Assembly: GCF_010093185.1 (NCBI RefSeq)
Contig: NZ_PDWL01000011.1
Location: forward strand, 1-64,000
DNA length: 64,000 bases
Source: Pseudoxanthomonas jiangsuensis
GTDB lineage: Bacteria > Pseudomonadota > Gammaproteobacteria > Xanthomonadales > Xanthomonadaceae
Direction of reading: 5' to 3'
A program made the position numbers and the translations under genes. Positions 8,717 to 18,221 of the stretch are shown here, in pieces (position 1 is the stretch's first letter; every line of letters starts with the position of its first letter). The notes under the pieces are model-generated. The model was not told the DNA's origin. It made no database searches and saw only the letters and a list, made by a program, of their open reading frames with translations.

Positions 8717-8818
8717 GCGGTGCGGCACGATGCCTGCTGCCGCTCATGTCCCCCGGCATCGGCCGCTGGCCGATGCCTCCTCCTTTACTTCCCGTCAGCA
8801 GGCATCGCACCGCACCGC
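8717..8818. repeat. Nested inverted repeat (long arms around a central hairpin)
   Basis: Outer arms of about 23 bases (8717-8739, GCGGTGCGG...GATGCCTGCTG; and 8796-8818, CAGCAGGCATC...CCGCACCGC) pair with about two mismatches. Inside, GGCATCGGCC (8755-8764) pairs perfectly with GGCCGATGCC (8768-8777) around GCT. The module is unrelated in sequence to the three 106-bp repeats. It lies downstream of yceI and may act as its terminator or be another interspersed repeat family. Confidence 0.75.
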
Positions 8819-8938
8819 TTCACGGTCATCGGCCACCGAGCGAAAGTCCAAGGCCGACGCATAGATCACGGGCCGGCGCGCGGGGATCGGGGGAGGAGCA
8901 TCCCCGCGGGTCGGGTCGGGCGGGCCGGGCGGCCCGGC

Positions 8939-9517
8939 TTACTTGGCCTTGGGCACCGAGCCCTCGGTGGTGATGCGCAGGGTGACCTCGTCGCCCACGT
9001 TCGGCACGTAGGCGCCGACCCCGAACTCCGTGCGGCTGATGGTGGCGGTGGCGTCGAAGCCGATCGCCGCGGTCTTCAGCATCGGGTGGTCGGCGGCCTT
9101 GTTCAGGGTCACGTCCAGCACCACCGGCTTGGTGACGTCCTTGATGGTCAGGTCGCCGGTGACGCGCAGCTTGCCCTCGCCGGCGGCCTCGACCTTGGTG
9201 CTCTTGAAGGTCGCGACCGGGTACTTGGCGGCGTCGAAGAAATCGGCCGCGCGCAGGTGCTCGTTGAACTTGGCGCTGAACGCTTCCAGGCCCGACAGCG
9301 GCAGGGTCACCTGCACGCTGGAGGCGCCGACGTTGGCGGCGTCGTAGACCAGGGTGCCGTCGACGTCGCCGAAGTTGGCGAACGGATGGGAGAAGCCGAA
9401 GTGGCTCCACTGCGCCAGCACGTTGGTGTGGGTCGGGTCGAGCTTGTAGGTGACCGGGGCGGCGAAGGCGGTGCCGGCAAAGGCGAGCAGGACGGCGGCG
9501 AGCAGGGTCTTGCGCAT
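8939..9517 (-). CDS. YceI family periplasmic protein
   Basis: Lipocalin-like periplasmic protein of 192 residues. A signal peptide (residues 1-19, ending AFA before APVTYKLD) precedes the YceI domain, which begins KLDPTHTNVLAQWSHFGFSH and contains GDLTIKDVTKPVVLDV. Family members bind polyisoprenoids or other amphipathic molecules; the ligand here is unknown. AAGAGGAGT before the ATG is a good ribosome binding site. The nitroreductase gene lies 79 bases upstream on the same strand. Confidence 0.93.
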   Translation of the reverse strand: MRKTLLAAVLLAFAGTAFAAPVTYKLDPTHTNVLAQWSHFGFSHPFANFGDVDGTLVYDAANVGASSVQVTLPLSGLEAFSAKFNEHLRAADFFDAAKYPVATFKSTKVEAAGEGKLRVTGDLTIKDVTKPVVLDVTLNKAADHPMLKTAAIGFDATATISRTEFGVGAYVPNVGDEVTLRITTEGSVPKAK

Positions 9518-9596
9518 GGTGGGACTCCTCTTGGGGATGCCGGGGTGGCGGCGTGGGTGCGGGCGAAGCGTGCGGGATGGCCGTGGCGGCCGGGCG

Positions 9597-10184
9597 TCAC
9601 TCGACCCGGGCGGCCTCGTCGAACGGCAGCCGCGGCGAGCGCGGGTACAGGCTGGCCGGGTCGCCGTGGCCGAGGTTGATCAGGATGTCGGACTTGATGG
9701 AGGTGCCGGCGAAGAATGCCGCATCCACCTTGGCCGCGTCGAAGCCGGTCATCGGGCCGGCGTCCAGGCCCAGCGCGCGCGCGGCCAGGATCAGGTAGGC
9801 CGCCTGCAGCGAGGAATTGCGCAGCGAGGGCTGGCCGCGGCCCTCGCGAGGGCCGTCGAACCAGGCCTTGGCGTCGACGTGCGGGAACAGGTACGGGAGC
9901 TTTTCGTGGAAGTCCTCGTCGCGGCCCACGATCACCGTCACCGGCGCGGCCATGGTCTTGGCGTAGTTGCCCTCGGCCAGCGCCGGGCCGAGCTTGGCCT
10001 TGGCTTCGGCCGACTTCACGAACACGAAGCGCGCCGGCGTGGTGTTGGCCTGGGTCGGCCCCCACTTGAGCAGGTCGTAGAGCTGGCGCAGGGTGTCCTC
10101 GCTCACCTCGCCACCGAAGGCGTTGTAGGTGCGGGCGGTGCGGAACAGCTGGTCGAGCGCGACGTCGTTCAACGGATGCGGCAT
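9597..10184 (-). CDS. Nitroreductase family protein, RutE/malonic semialdehyde reductase-like
   Basis: FMN-dependent oxidoreductase of 195 residues. The family start [20 protein letters not shown] and [17 protein letters not shown], plus [20 protein letters not shown], match the RutE/HadB subfamily, which reduces malonic semialdehyde in pyrimidine breakdown or other small carbonyls and nitro compounds. No other rut genes are nearby, so the pathway role is open. It is divergent from the ELM1-like gene with a 142-base gap between them. Confidence 0.85.
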   Translation of the reverse strand: MPHPLNDVALDQLFRTARTYNAFGGEVSEDTLRQLYDLLKWGPTQANTTPARFVFVKSAEAKAKLGPALAEGNYAKTMAAPVTVIVGRDEDFHEKLPYLFPHVDAKAWFDGPREGRGQPSLRNSSLQAAYLILAARALGLDAGPMTGFDAAKVDAAFFAGTSIKSDILINLGHGDPASLYPRSPRLPFDEAARVE

Positions 10185-10277
10185 GGTCGAGGGATCCCCG
10201 GGTTGGCGTGGTCGCGGGCCGTGCGTGGATCGGAGGAACTGGATCCTTCGTCGCCGGCCTCGCGGGCAGGGCGCCAG

Positions 10278-10310
10278 TGTAGAGTGTTGCAGTTATGGTT
10301 TTGCAAACCC
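10278..10310. promoter_or_regulatory. Possible operator between divergent nitroreductase and ELM1-like genes
   Basis: An imperfect palindrome with TTGCA and TGCAA half-sites lies in an AT-richer patch (GTTGCAGTTATGGTTTTGCAAAC) seen as two parts: GTTGCAGTTATGG and TTTTGCAAAC. A local regulator site is plausible but no regulator gene is adjacent. Confidence 0.3.
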
Positions 10311-10326
10311 ATTCCGGAACGAATTG

Positions 10327-11307
10327 ATGTCGTTTCCGCAACAAAATGCCGGCCTCTCGGCTTGGCTGCTCACCGACGGCCATGCCGGCAACCTGCGCCA
10401 GGCCGAAGCCCTGGCGCGGGCACTGGGGATTATCGATGCGCGGATCCCGGAGCTGACGCCGGCCGCGCCCTGGCGCTGGCTGGCGCCACGGCGCCTGCCC
10501 GGCGCGTCGCAGGCCTTCGGCCCCGGCTTCGCCCGCCTGCTGCAGCGATCGCCCCCGCCCCCGCCCGCGCTGGCGATCGGCTGCGGCCGCCAAGGTGCGC
10601 GGGCCACCCGCCTGCTGCGCGCCCGCGGCGCGCGCGCAGTGCAGATCCTCGACCCGAGGATCGACCCGCGACACTGGGACCTGATCGTCGCGCCCACGCA
10701 TGACGGCCTGCGCGGGAGCAACGTCGTCCCCGTGCTGGGCAGCCTCAATCCGGTCGACGACGCCTGGCTGGCCGATGCCGCGGCCCGCTTCCCGACCGTG
10801 CTGGCCCTGCCCCGCCCGCGCGTGGCGCTGCTGGTCGGCGGCCCCACCCGGCATGCGCCCTGGAGCGCGGCACGGATGGGCGAAGCGGCCGCGGCGCTGC
10901 GACAGCAGGTCCTGGCCGAAGGCGGCAGCCTGCTGGCGACGGTGTCGCGGCGGACCCCGGCGGAGGTCCGCGAGGGCCTGCGCGACCAGTTGCGCGGCCT
11001 GCCCGGCCTGTTCTGGGCCGGCGACGGCGCCAACCCCTACCCGGCCCTGCTGGCCGCGGCCGACCGGCTGGTCTGCACCCCCGACTCGGTGAACATGGTC
11101 TCCGAGGCCTGCGCCACCCCCGCGCCGGTCTTCGTCCTGGACCCGGACCGCGCCGGCGGCCGCATCGCCCGCTTCCTGCAGGCCCTGGTCGAGCGCGATC
11201 GCATCCGCGCCTTCGATGGCGGACTGGATGCCTTCCCGGTCACTCCGCTCCGAGAAACCGCCCGGGTCGCGGCCGAAGTCCGCGCGCGCCTGGACCTGCC
11301 TTTGTAG
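10327..11307 (+). CDS. ELM1/GtrOC1-family putative nucleoside-diphosphate-sugar epimerase-like protein
   Basis: 326-residue protein of the bacterial family related to plant mitochondrial fission protein ELM1 (PF06258). The N-terminus LSAWLLTDGHAGNLRQAEAL and the C-terminal VCTPDSVNMVSEACATPAPVFVLDP are the recognisable blocks, with a GT-B-like layout. Its biochemical role in bacteria is not established; in related genomes it tends to lie near lipid A genes, as here. ATG 10327 was chosen because family homology begins a few residues after it. A REP-like repeat directly follows the stop. Confidence 0.8.
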   Translation: MSFPQQNAGLSAWLLTDGHAGNLRQAEALARALGIIDARIPELTPAAPWRWLAPRRLPGASQAFGPGFARLLQRSPPPPPALAIGCGRQGARATRLLRARGARAVQILDPRIDPRHWDLIVAPTHDGLRGSNVVPVLGSLNPVDDAWLADAAARFPTVLALPRPRVALLVGGPTRHAPWSAARMGEAAAALRQQVLAEGGSLLATVSRRTPAEVREGLRDQLRGLPGLFWAGDGANPYPALLAAADRLVCTPDSVNMVSEACATPAPVFVLDPDRAGGRIARFLQALVERDRIRAFDGGLDAFPVTPLRETARVAAEVRARLDLPL

Positions 11308-11409
11308 GAGCCGGTCTTGCCGGCGACCGCCATGGCGGAAACGTCTGCGTGAAACCGGGTGCCAGCGATCCGTCCGTCTCCACGGTCGCCGGCAAGACCG
11401 GCTCCTACA
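11303..11409 (+). repeat. ~106-bp REP/BIME-like repeat, copy 3
   Basis: Same arms as the copies at 3302 and 5771, and an inner sequence closest to copy 2. It starts inside the stop-codon region of the ELM1-like gene and ends 18 bases before the glnE stop, so it fills the whole gap between these two converging genes. Confidence 0.85.
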
Positions 11410-11426
11410 GGACAGCGGGCCGCGGG

Positions 11427-14270
11427 TCAGGCCGGCGGCGGCTCGAAATCCAACCTGTGGCCCAGCACCGCGGCGGTCACCGCCGCGCGCGCGCGCTCCA
11501 CCGCCTCGTCCGGCGGCGCCAGCCGCGGACGCCGGTCCAGGGTGCAGGCCAGGCCGACCTCCAGCAGGGTCGCGTGCGCCTGCTGCAACGCCTGCCCGGT
11601 GGCCGCGTCCAGCCAGCCGCAGGCCGCCAGCGCGGCGACCAGCCCCGGGGTGTCGCGCGGCTGCAGCAGGGCCGGCTCGACGGCGGCCGTCGCCAGCACC
11701 CCGTACTGCAGCAGGAACTCCAGGTCGACCAGGCCGCCGGCGCCTTGCTTGAGGTCGAAGCGCGCCGCGTCGCTGCGGTCCAGCTCGGCGCGCATGCGCC
11801 GGCGCATCTGCGCCACGTCCGCGGCCAGCGCCTGGACGTCGCGCCCGCGCCACAGGGTCTCGGCCCGGACCCGCTCGAAATCGCCGCACAGCGCCGCGTC
11901 GCCGGCGACCGCGCGGGCCCGCACCAGGGCCTGGTGTTCCCAGGTCCAGGCGCGCTCGCGCTGGTAGTCGGCGTAGCCGGCCAGCGAGGACACCAGCAGG
12001 CTCTTGCCGCCGTCCGGGCGCAGGCGCATGTCGGTTTCGTACAGGCGCCCGGCGCTGGTCACCGCGCCGAGCAGGGCGACCACCTTCTGCGCCAGGCGCG
12101 CATGCCAGCGCCCGGCCTCCAGCGGCCGCGGCCCGTCCGAGACCGCCGCGGCGTCGCCATCGAACAGGAACACCAGGTCCAGGTCCGAGCCGAACCCCAG
12201 CTCGCGCCCGCCCAGGCTGCCGTAGCCGACCACCGCGAAGCGGCCGTCCGGCAGCGGTCCGTGCGCGGCGGTGATCTCCGCCTGCGCCATCGCCAGCACC
12301 TGCTCCACCACCGCGTCGGCCAGCGCCGCCAGCTGGCGCGCGCTGTCCTCCGCCGGCTGGCGGCGGTCCAGGGTGGCCAGGGCGATGCGGAAGCTCAGCG
12401 CCAGCCGCACCTCGTTGAGCGCGCGCAGAGCGCCTTCCGGATCGTCGCCTTGGGCCCGCACCGCGGCCGCGCAGGCCGCGCGCATCGCCGCTGCGTCCGG
12501 CATCGGCCCGGCCACGCGGGTGTCGAGCAGTTCGTCCAGCAGCAGCGGATAGGCGGCGATCCGCTCAGCCAGCAGGGCGCTGCGGGCGAGCACGTCCACC
12601 AGCCGGGCCAGGGCGCTGGGCTGCTCGTCGAGCAGGGCCAGGTAGCTGGCCCGGCGCAGGACCGCCTGCAACAGGCCGAGCAGGCGCCGCAGCGCGGCAT
12701 CCGGCTGGGCCGAGCGCGCCGCCGCGCCGAGCAGCGCCGGCACCACCCGGTCCAGGCGCGCGCGCGCGGCATCCGACAGCGCGCGCACGCCGTTGCCGCG
12801 GGCGAAGTCGCGCAGCGATGCATCGGCGCCCTCGGCATCGCCGAAGCCTGCCTCGGCCAGGACCGTCGCTTCGCCTCCCTGCGGCAGGGCACGCCAGTAG
12901 CCGCTGAGCGCGTCCGGGGCGGCCTGGCCGCGGCGCGGCACCAGCAGTGCGTCGAACTCGGCCGAGACCTCGGCCCGCCGCGCCGCCAGTTCGCGCTCCA
13001 GTTCCGGCCAGCCGGAACAGTCCAGGGCCAGCGCCAGGCGCTCGCGCTCCTCCGGATCGCCGGGCACGGCGTGGGTCTGGGCGTCGCCCAGCATCTGCAC
13101 CCGGTTCTCCAGCCGGCGCAGGAACCGGTAGGCGTCGGCCAGCGCCCTGCCGTCCTCCGCCGCGACCTGGCCGGCCTGCACCAGCGCGGCCAGTGCCGGC
13201 AAAAGGCTGCGCCCGCGCAGGGCCGGCTCGCGGCCGCCGCGGATCAGCTGCAGCGACTGCACCAGGAACTCGATCTCGCGGATCCCGCCCGGACCGCGCT
13301 TGAGGTCGTCGATCATGTCGCGGCGCTGCATCTCGGCCACGATCGCCGCCTTCATCGCGCGCAGCCCGTCCAGCGCGGTGTAGTCGAGGTAGCGGCGGTA
13401 GACGAACGGCCGCAGCGTCTCCAGCCAGGCTTCGCCGGCCTCGACGTCGCCGGCCACCGCGCGCGCCTTGAGCCAGGCGTAGCGCTCCCAGTCGCGGCCT
13501 TCGCGCTGGAAGTACTGGTCCATCGCCGCGAACGACCACGCTACCCGCCCGGCATTGCCGAACGGGCGCAGGCGCAGGTCGACGCGGTGGCAGAAGCCGT
13601 CGCCGGTGACCTCATCCAGCAGCCGCGCCAGGCGCTGGCCGAGGCGGGCGAAGTAGTCCTCGGCGGCCAGCGCGCGGCGGCCGTCGGACTCGCCGTCGTG
13701 CGGATAGGCGTAGACCAGGTCGATGTCGGAGGAGAAATTCAGTTCGCCGCCGCCAAGCTTGCCCAGGCCGAACACCACCAGCCTTTGCGCGGCGCCGTCG
13801 GCACCACGGACCACGCCGTGGCGCTCGGCGAATTCGCGCTCGACCGCGTCCAGGGCGATGCGCAGGCAGTCCTCGGCCAGCCGGGTGCTGCCGTCCAGGG
13901 TCGCCTCGACCGCATCCAGCCCGAGTACGTCGCGCCAGACCAGGCGGGTGGAGCCGGCACTGCGGTACAGGCGCAGCTGGGTCGGCCAGGCCAGGGGCTG
14001 CGAAGGATCGAGCACCGGTTCGGCGACGGGCGGCGGATCGGCGACGGCCAGATGTTCGAGCAGGGCCGGCTGCCGGCGCAGGGTGTCGATGGCGAAGTCG
14101 CTGGCCAGCGCCACCCGCGCCACCTTCGCGGCCAGCGGCGGATCCTCGAGCAGCTGCGCATGGCGCGGCGATGCGCTGCGCAGCGAAGACAGCGCGCGTG
14201 CGGCGATGCGTTCGCGCAACGCGTCGCCGGCGACGTGGTCATGGGGGTGGAGCGGGTCGGGCGTGTCCAT
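11427..14270 (-). CDS. glnE: Bifunctional glutamine synthetase adenylyltransferase/deadenylase
   Basis: Controls glutamine synthetase by adding or removing AMP in response to PII proteins. 947 residues, the usual full length. Two nucleotidyltransferase domains are visible: an N-terminal one with [15 protein letters not shown] (about residues 170-185) and a C-terminal one with [20 protein letters not shown] (about residues 685-705), each followed by the PII-uridylyltransferase-like helical domain. ATG 14270 ([12 protein letters not shown]) was chosen; it lies 354 bases downstream of the DAHP synthase stop. Transcribed separately, since a terminator precedes it at 14388-14421. Confidence 0.96.
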   Translation of the reverse strand: MDTPDPLHPHDHVAGDALRERIAARALSSLRSASPRHAQLLEDPPLAAKVARVALASDFAIDTLRRQPALLEHLAVADPPPVAEPVLDPSQPLAWPTQLRLYRSAGSTRLVWRDVLGLDAVEATLDGSTRLAEDCLRIALDAVEREFAERHGVVRGADGAAQRLVVFGLGKLGGGELNFSSDIDLVYAYPHDGESDGRRALAAEDYFARLGQRLARLLDEVTGDGFCHRVDLRLRPFGNAGRVAWSFAAMDQYFQREGRDWERYAWLKARAVAGDVEAGEAWLETLRPFVYRRYLDYTALDGLRAMKAAIVAEMQRRDMIDDLKRGPGGIREIEFLVQSLQLIRGGREPALRGRSLLPALAALVQAGQVAAEDGRALADAYRFLRRLENRVQMLGDAQTHAVPGDPEERERLALALDCSGWPELERELAARRAEVSAEFDALLVPRRGQAAPDALSGYWRALPQGGEATVLAEAGFGDAEGADASLRDFARGNGVRALSDAARARLDRVVPALLGAAARSAQPDAALRRLLGLLQAVLRRASYLALLDEQPSALARLVDVLARSALLAERIAAYPLLLDELLDTRVAGPMPDAAAMRAACAAAVRAQGDDPEGALRALNEVRLALSFRIALATLDRRQPAEDSARQLAALADAVVEQVLAMAQAEITAAHGPLPDGRFAVVGYGSLGGRELGFGSDLDLVFLFDGDAAAVSDGPRPLEAGRWHARLAQKVVALLGAVTSAGRLYETDMRLRPDGGKSLLVSSLAGYADYQRERAWTWEHQALVRARAVAGDAALCGDFERVRAETLWRGRDVQALAADVAQMRRRMRAELDRSDAARFDLKQGAGGLVDLEFLLQYGVLATAAVEPALLQPRDTPGLVAALAACGWLDAATGQALQQAHATLLEVGLACTLDRRPRLAPPDEAVERARAAVTAAVLGHRLDFEPPPA

Positions 14271-14624
14271 CGCAGGATTGTGGCACGCGCTTCGCGGGGC
14301 GCTGGCGCGTTGCGCCGTCCGCGGCCGGCTGCGGATCGACGGCGATGCTTCGCGCCGTCGCCCCGCCGGGTAAAGACTCGCAGGCACAAAAAAGCCCGCT
14401 TGCAGCGAACTGCCAGCGGGCCTGCTCCCTCCCCCACGTCGGGATGCGGGGCCATCGTGAAGAGCCTTCCGGGGCTTTGCACGCTGCACTGCAAAACAGC
14501 ACCGGAAGGTTCAATTTCTGCGGCTTTTCCGGCAAAAACTGAATACGCGGATTCGCGGATTGACACCGGTGACAGGTGACGCAGGAAGAGGGGCCCGACC
14601 GGTGAACCAGCAAACCGGCTGCGT
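14271..14624. other. 354-bp gap between aroG-type gene and glnE
   Basis: No convincing gene. It holds a terminator for the upstream gene (14388-14421) and a second hairpin: CCTTCCGG (14465-14472) pairs with CCGGAAGG (14502-14509) around an inner TTGCA/TGCAA pair. The second hairpin lacks a T-run and its role is unknown. The glnE promoter must lie here but I cannot place it. Confidence 0.5.
14388..14421 (-). terminator. Rho-independent terminator downstream of DAHP synthase gene
   Basis: On the minus strand GCCCGCT pairs with AGCGGGC and is followed by a run of T (plus-strand AAAAAA at 14388-14393). It lies about 200 bases after the DAHP synthase stop codon. Confidence 0.7.
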
Positions 14625-15701
<1,077 letters not shown>

Positions 15702-15753
15702 GGGATGGTGCTCCTTTGAGCGTTGTGCGTGTCCCCGCCCGGAATCCGGCGAC

Positions 15754-15783
15754 AAAAAAGCCGCCAGGTTCGCTGGCGGCTTT
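15754..15783 (-). promoter_or_regulatory. Attenuator terminator upstream of DAHP synthase gene
   Basis: On the minus strand AAAGCCGCCAG pairs with CTGGCGGC around CGAAC and is followed by TTTTTT. It lies 53 bases before the DAHP synthase start and 28 bases after the stop of the leader peptide, the position of an attenuator rather than a terminator of the preceding groEL gene, which has its own at 15955-15986. Confidence 0.8.
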
Positions 15784-15810
15784 CGGGGGTGTCTCGTTGC
15801 TCTCGAACTG

Positions 15811-15891
15811 CTAGAGCGCGCCTACCCCTTCCTCCGCCTGTGGCTTCGGAAAGTAGTACCAAAAGTAGAAAGCGGCGCGCTGCGTGTTCAC
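15811..15891 (-). CDS. Leader peptide with seven consecutive aromatic codons
   Basis: A 26-residue open frame reads VNTQRAAFYFWYYFPKPQ then AEEGVGAL and a TAG stop. The codons at 15850-15870 encode Phe-Tyr-Phe-Trp-Tyr-Tyr-Phe in a row. I propose GTG at 15891 as start; no ATG is in frame and the Shine-Dalgarno match is poor, so the start is uncertain. AGCGCGCC (before the aromatic codons) is perfectly complementary to GGCGCGCT (just before the stop), giving a 1:2 stem that a stalled ribosome would break. An antiterminator pairing is less clear (GTTCG with CGAAC is possible). Confidence 0.75.
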   Translation of the reverse strand: MNTQRAAFYFWYYFPKPQAEEGVGAL

Positions 15892-15954
15892 GGCGCCATT
15901 GATACCAGCCGATTCCGGGGCGCGCAACCGTTTCAGCGGCAACGTGGAACGGAG

Positions 15955-15986
15955 GCCCAAAAGGAAACCCCGCCATGCGGCGGGGT
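15955..15986 (-). terminator. Rho-independent terminator of groEL
   Basis: ACCCCGCC and GGCGGGGT form a perfect 8-bp stem with an ATGC loop, followed on the minus strand by TTTCCTTTTGG. It begins 33 bases after the groEL stop. Confidence 0.8.
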
Positions 15987-16018
15987 CTCCTGTGTTGCGG
16001 TGTCGCGTTGGCGCCGGA

Positions 16019-17671
<1,653 letters not shown>

Positions 17672-17712
17672 TCAGTAGTTGGATTCGTTGGGGATGCGGC
17701 GAAGCGGCGGGC

Positions 17713-18003
17713 TCAGCCCAGCACGGCGAAGATGTCGTCTTCCTTCACCACCAGATACTCGGTGCCGTCGAGCTTGACCTCGGTGCCGCTGTACTTGCCG
17801 AACAGCACCTGGTCGCCGACCTTGACCTTCGGCGCGCGCACGCTGCCGTTGTCCAGGACCTTACCCTCGCCCACGGCGACGACCTGGCCCTTGATCGGCT
17901 TCTCGGTGGCCGAATCCGGAATCACGATGCCACCGGCGGAGACCTTCTCTTCCTCGGTGCGCTTGATGACGACGCGGTCGTACAGCGGCTTGATGTTGCT
18001 CAT
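17713..18003 (-). CDS. groES: Co-chaperonin GroES
   Basis: Heptameric lid of the GroEL chamber. 96 residues. The mobile loop region [21 protein letters not shown] and the [20 protein letters not shown] block are typical. First gene of groES-groEL. A CIRCE-like inverted repeat and a TAGAAT hexamer (18054-18049, minus strand) lie about 45-75 bases upstream. Confidence 0.99.
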   Translation of the reverse strand: MSNIKPLYDRVVIKRTEEEKVSAGGIVIPDSATEKPIKGQVVAVGEGKVLDNGSVRAPKVKVGDQVLFGKYSGTEVKLDGTEYLVVKEDDIFAVLG

Positions 18004-18051
18004 TTCAATCCCTCTTAAGTGATTGATTGGGTTGGAAAACGGGCGGCGATT

Positions 18052-18078
18052 CTAGCACTCGCCAATGGCGACTGCCAG
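18052..18078. promoter_or_regulatory. CIRCE-like element upstream of groES
   Basis: The half-site CTAGCACTC (18052-18060), a 9-base spacer and a degraded second half GACTGCCAG (18070-18078) fit the HrcA operator TTAGCACTC-N9-GAGTGCTAA: 8 of 9 in the first half and 6 of 9 in the second. It overlaps a TAGAAT -10 candidate, as expected for repression by HrcA. The weak second half makes regulation uncertain. Confidence 0.6.
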
Positions 18079-18165
18079 CGCCCCGGGCAGGAACCACCCC
18101 GGACCGGCCGGGGGGGGATGGCACTCAGGTTGGGGCGGCTGGACGGCTTTCAAGGGGCCCGAATG

Positions 18166-18195
18166 CGAAACGGCCGCCCGGGGGCGGCCGTTTCG
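18166..18195 (-). terminator. Strong hairpin after the minor-pilin operon
   Basis: CGAAACGGCCGCC and GGCGGCCGTTTCG form a perfect 13-bp stem with a CGGG loop, 27 bases after the pilX-like stop. There is no long T-run, but the stem strength and position suggest a transcription end that also separates the operon from groES. Confidence 0.65.
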
Positions 18196-18221
18196 GACCA
18201 CTGGCCGAGGCGGCCGCCAGG

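Larger units (their letters stand above)
8557..8938. other. 382-bp gap with nested inverted repeats
   Basis: I see no credible gene here. The gap separates yceI and the zinc-finger gene, both on the minus strand. It holds a hairpin at 8607-8642 and a larger nested structure at 8717-8818, listed separately, and a G/C-rich tract around 8890-8940. Confidence 0.6.

Noticed and set aside
14465..14509. A riboswitch or terminator before glnE
   Set aside because: It is a simple hairpin without a T-run or recognisable aptamer; kept only as part of the gap description.
11349..14579. A 1076-codon plus-strand frame opposite glnE
   Set aside because: Antisense shadow; glnE on the minus strand has full-length family motifs.
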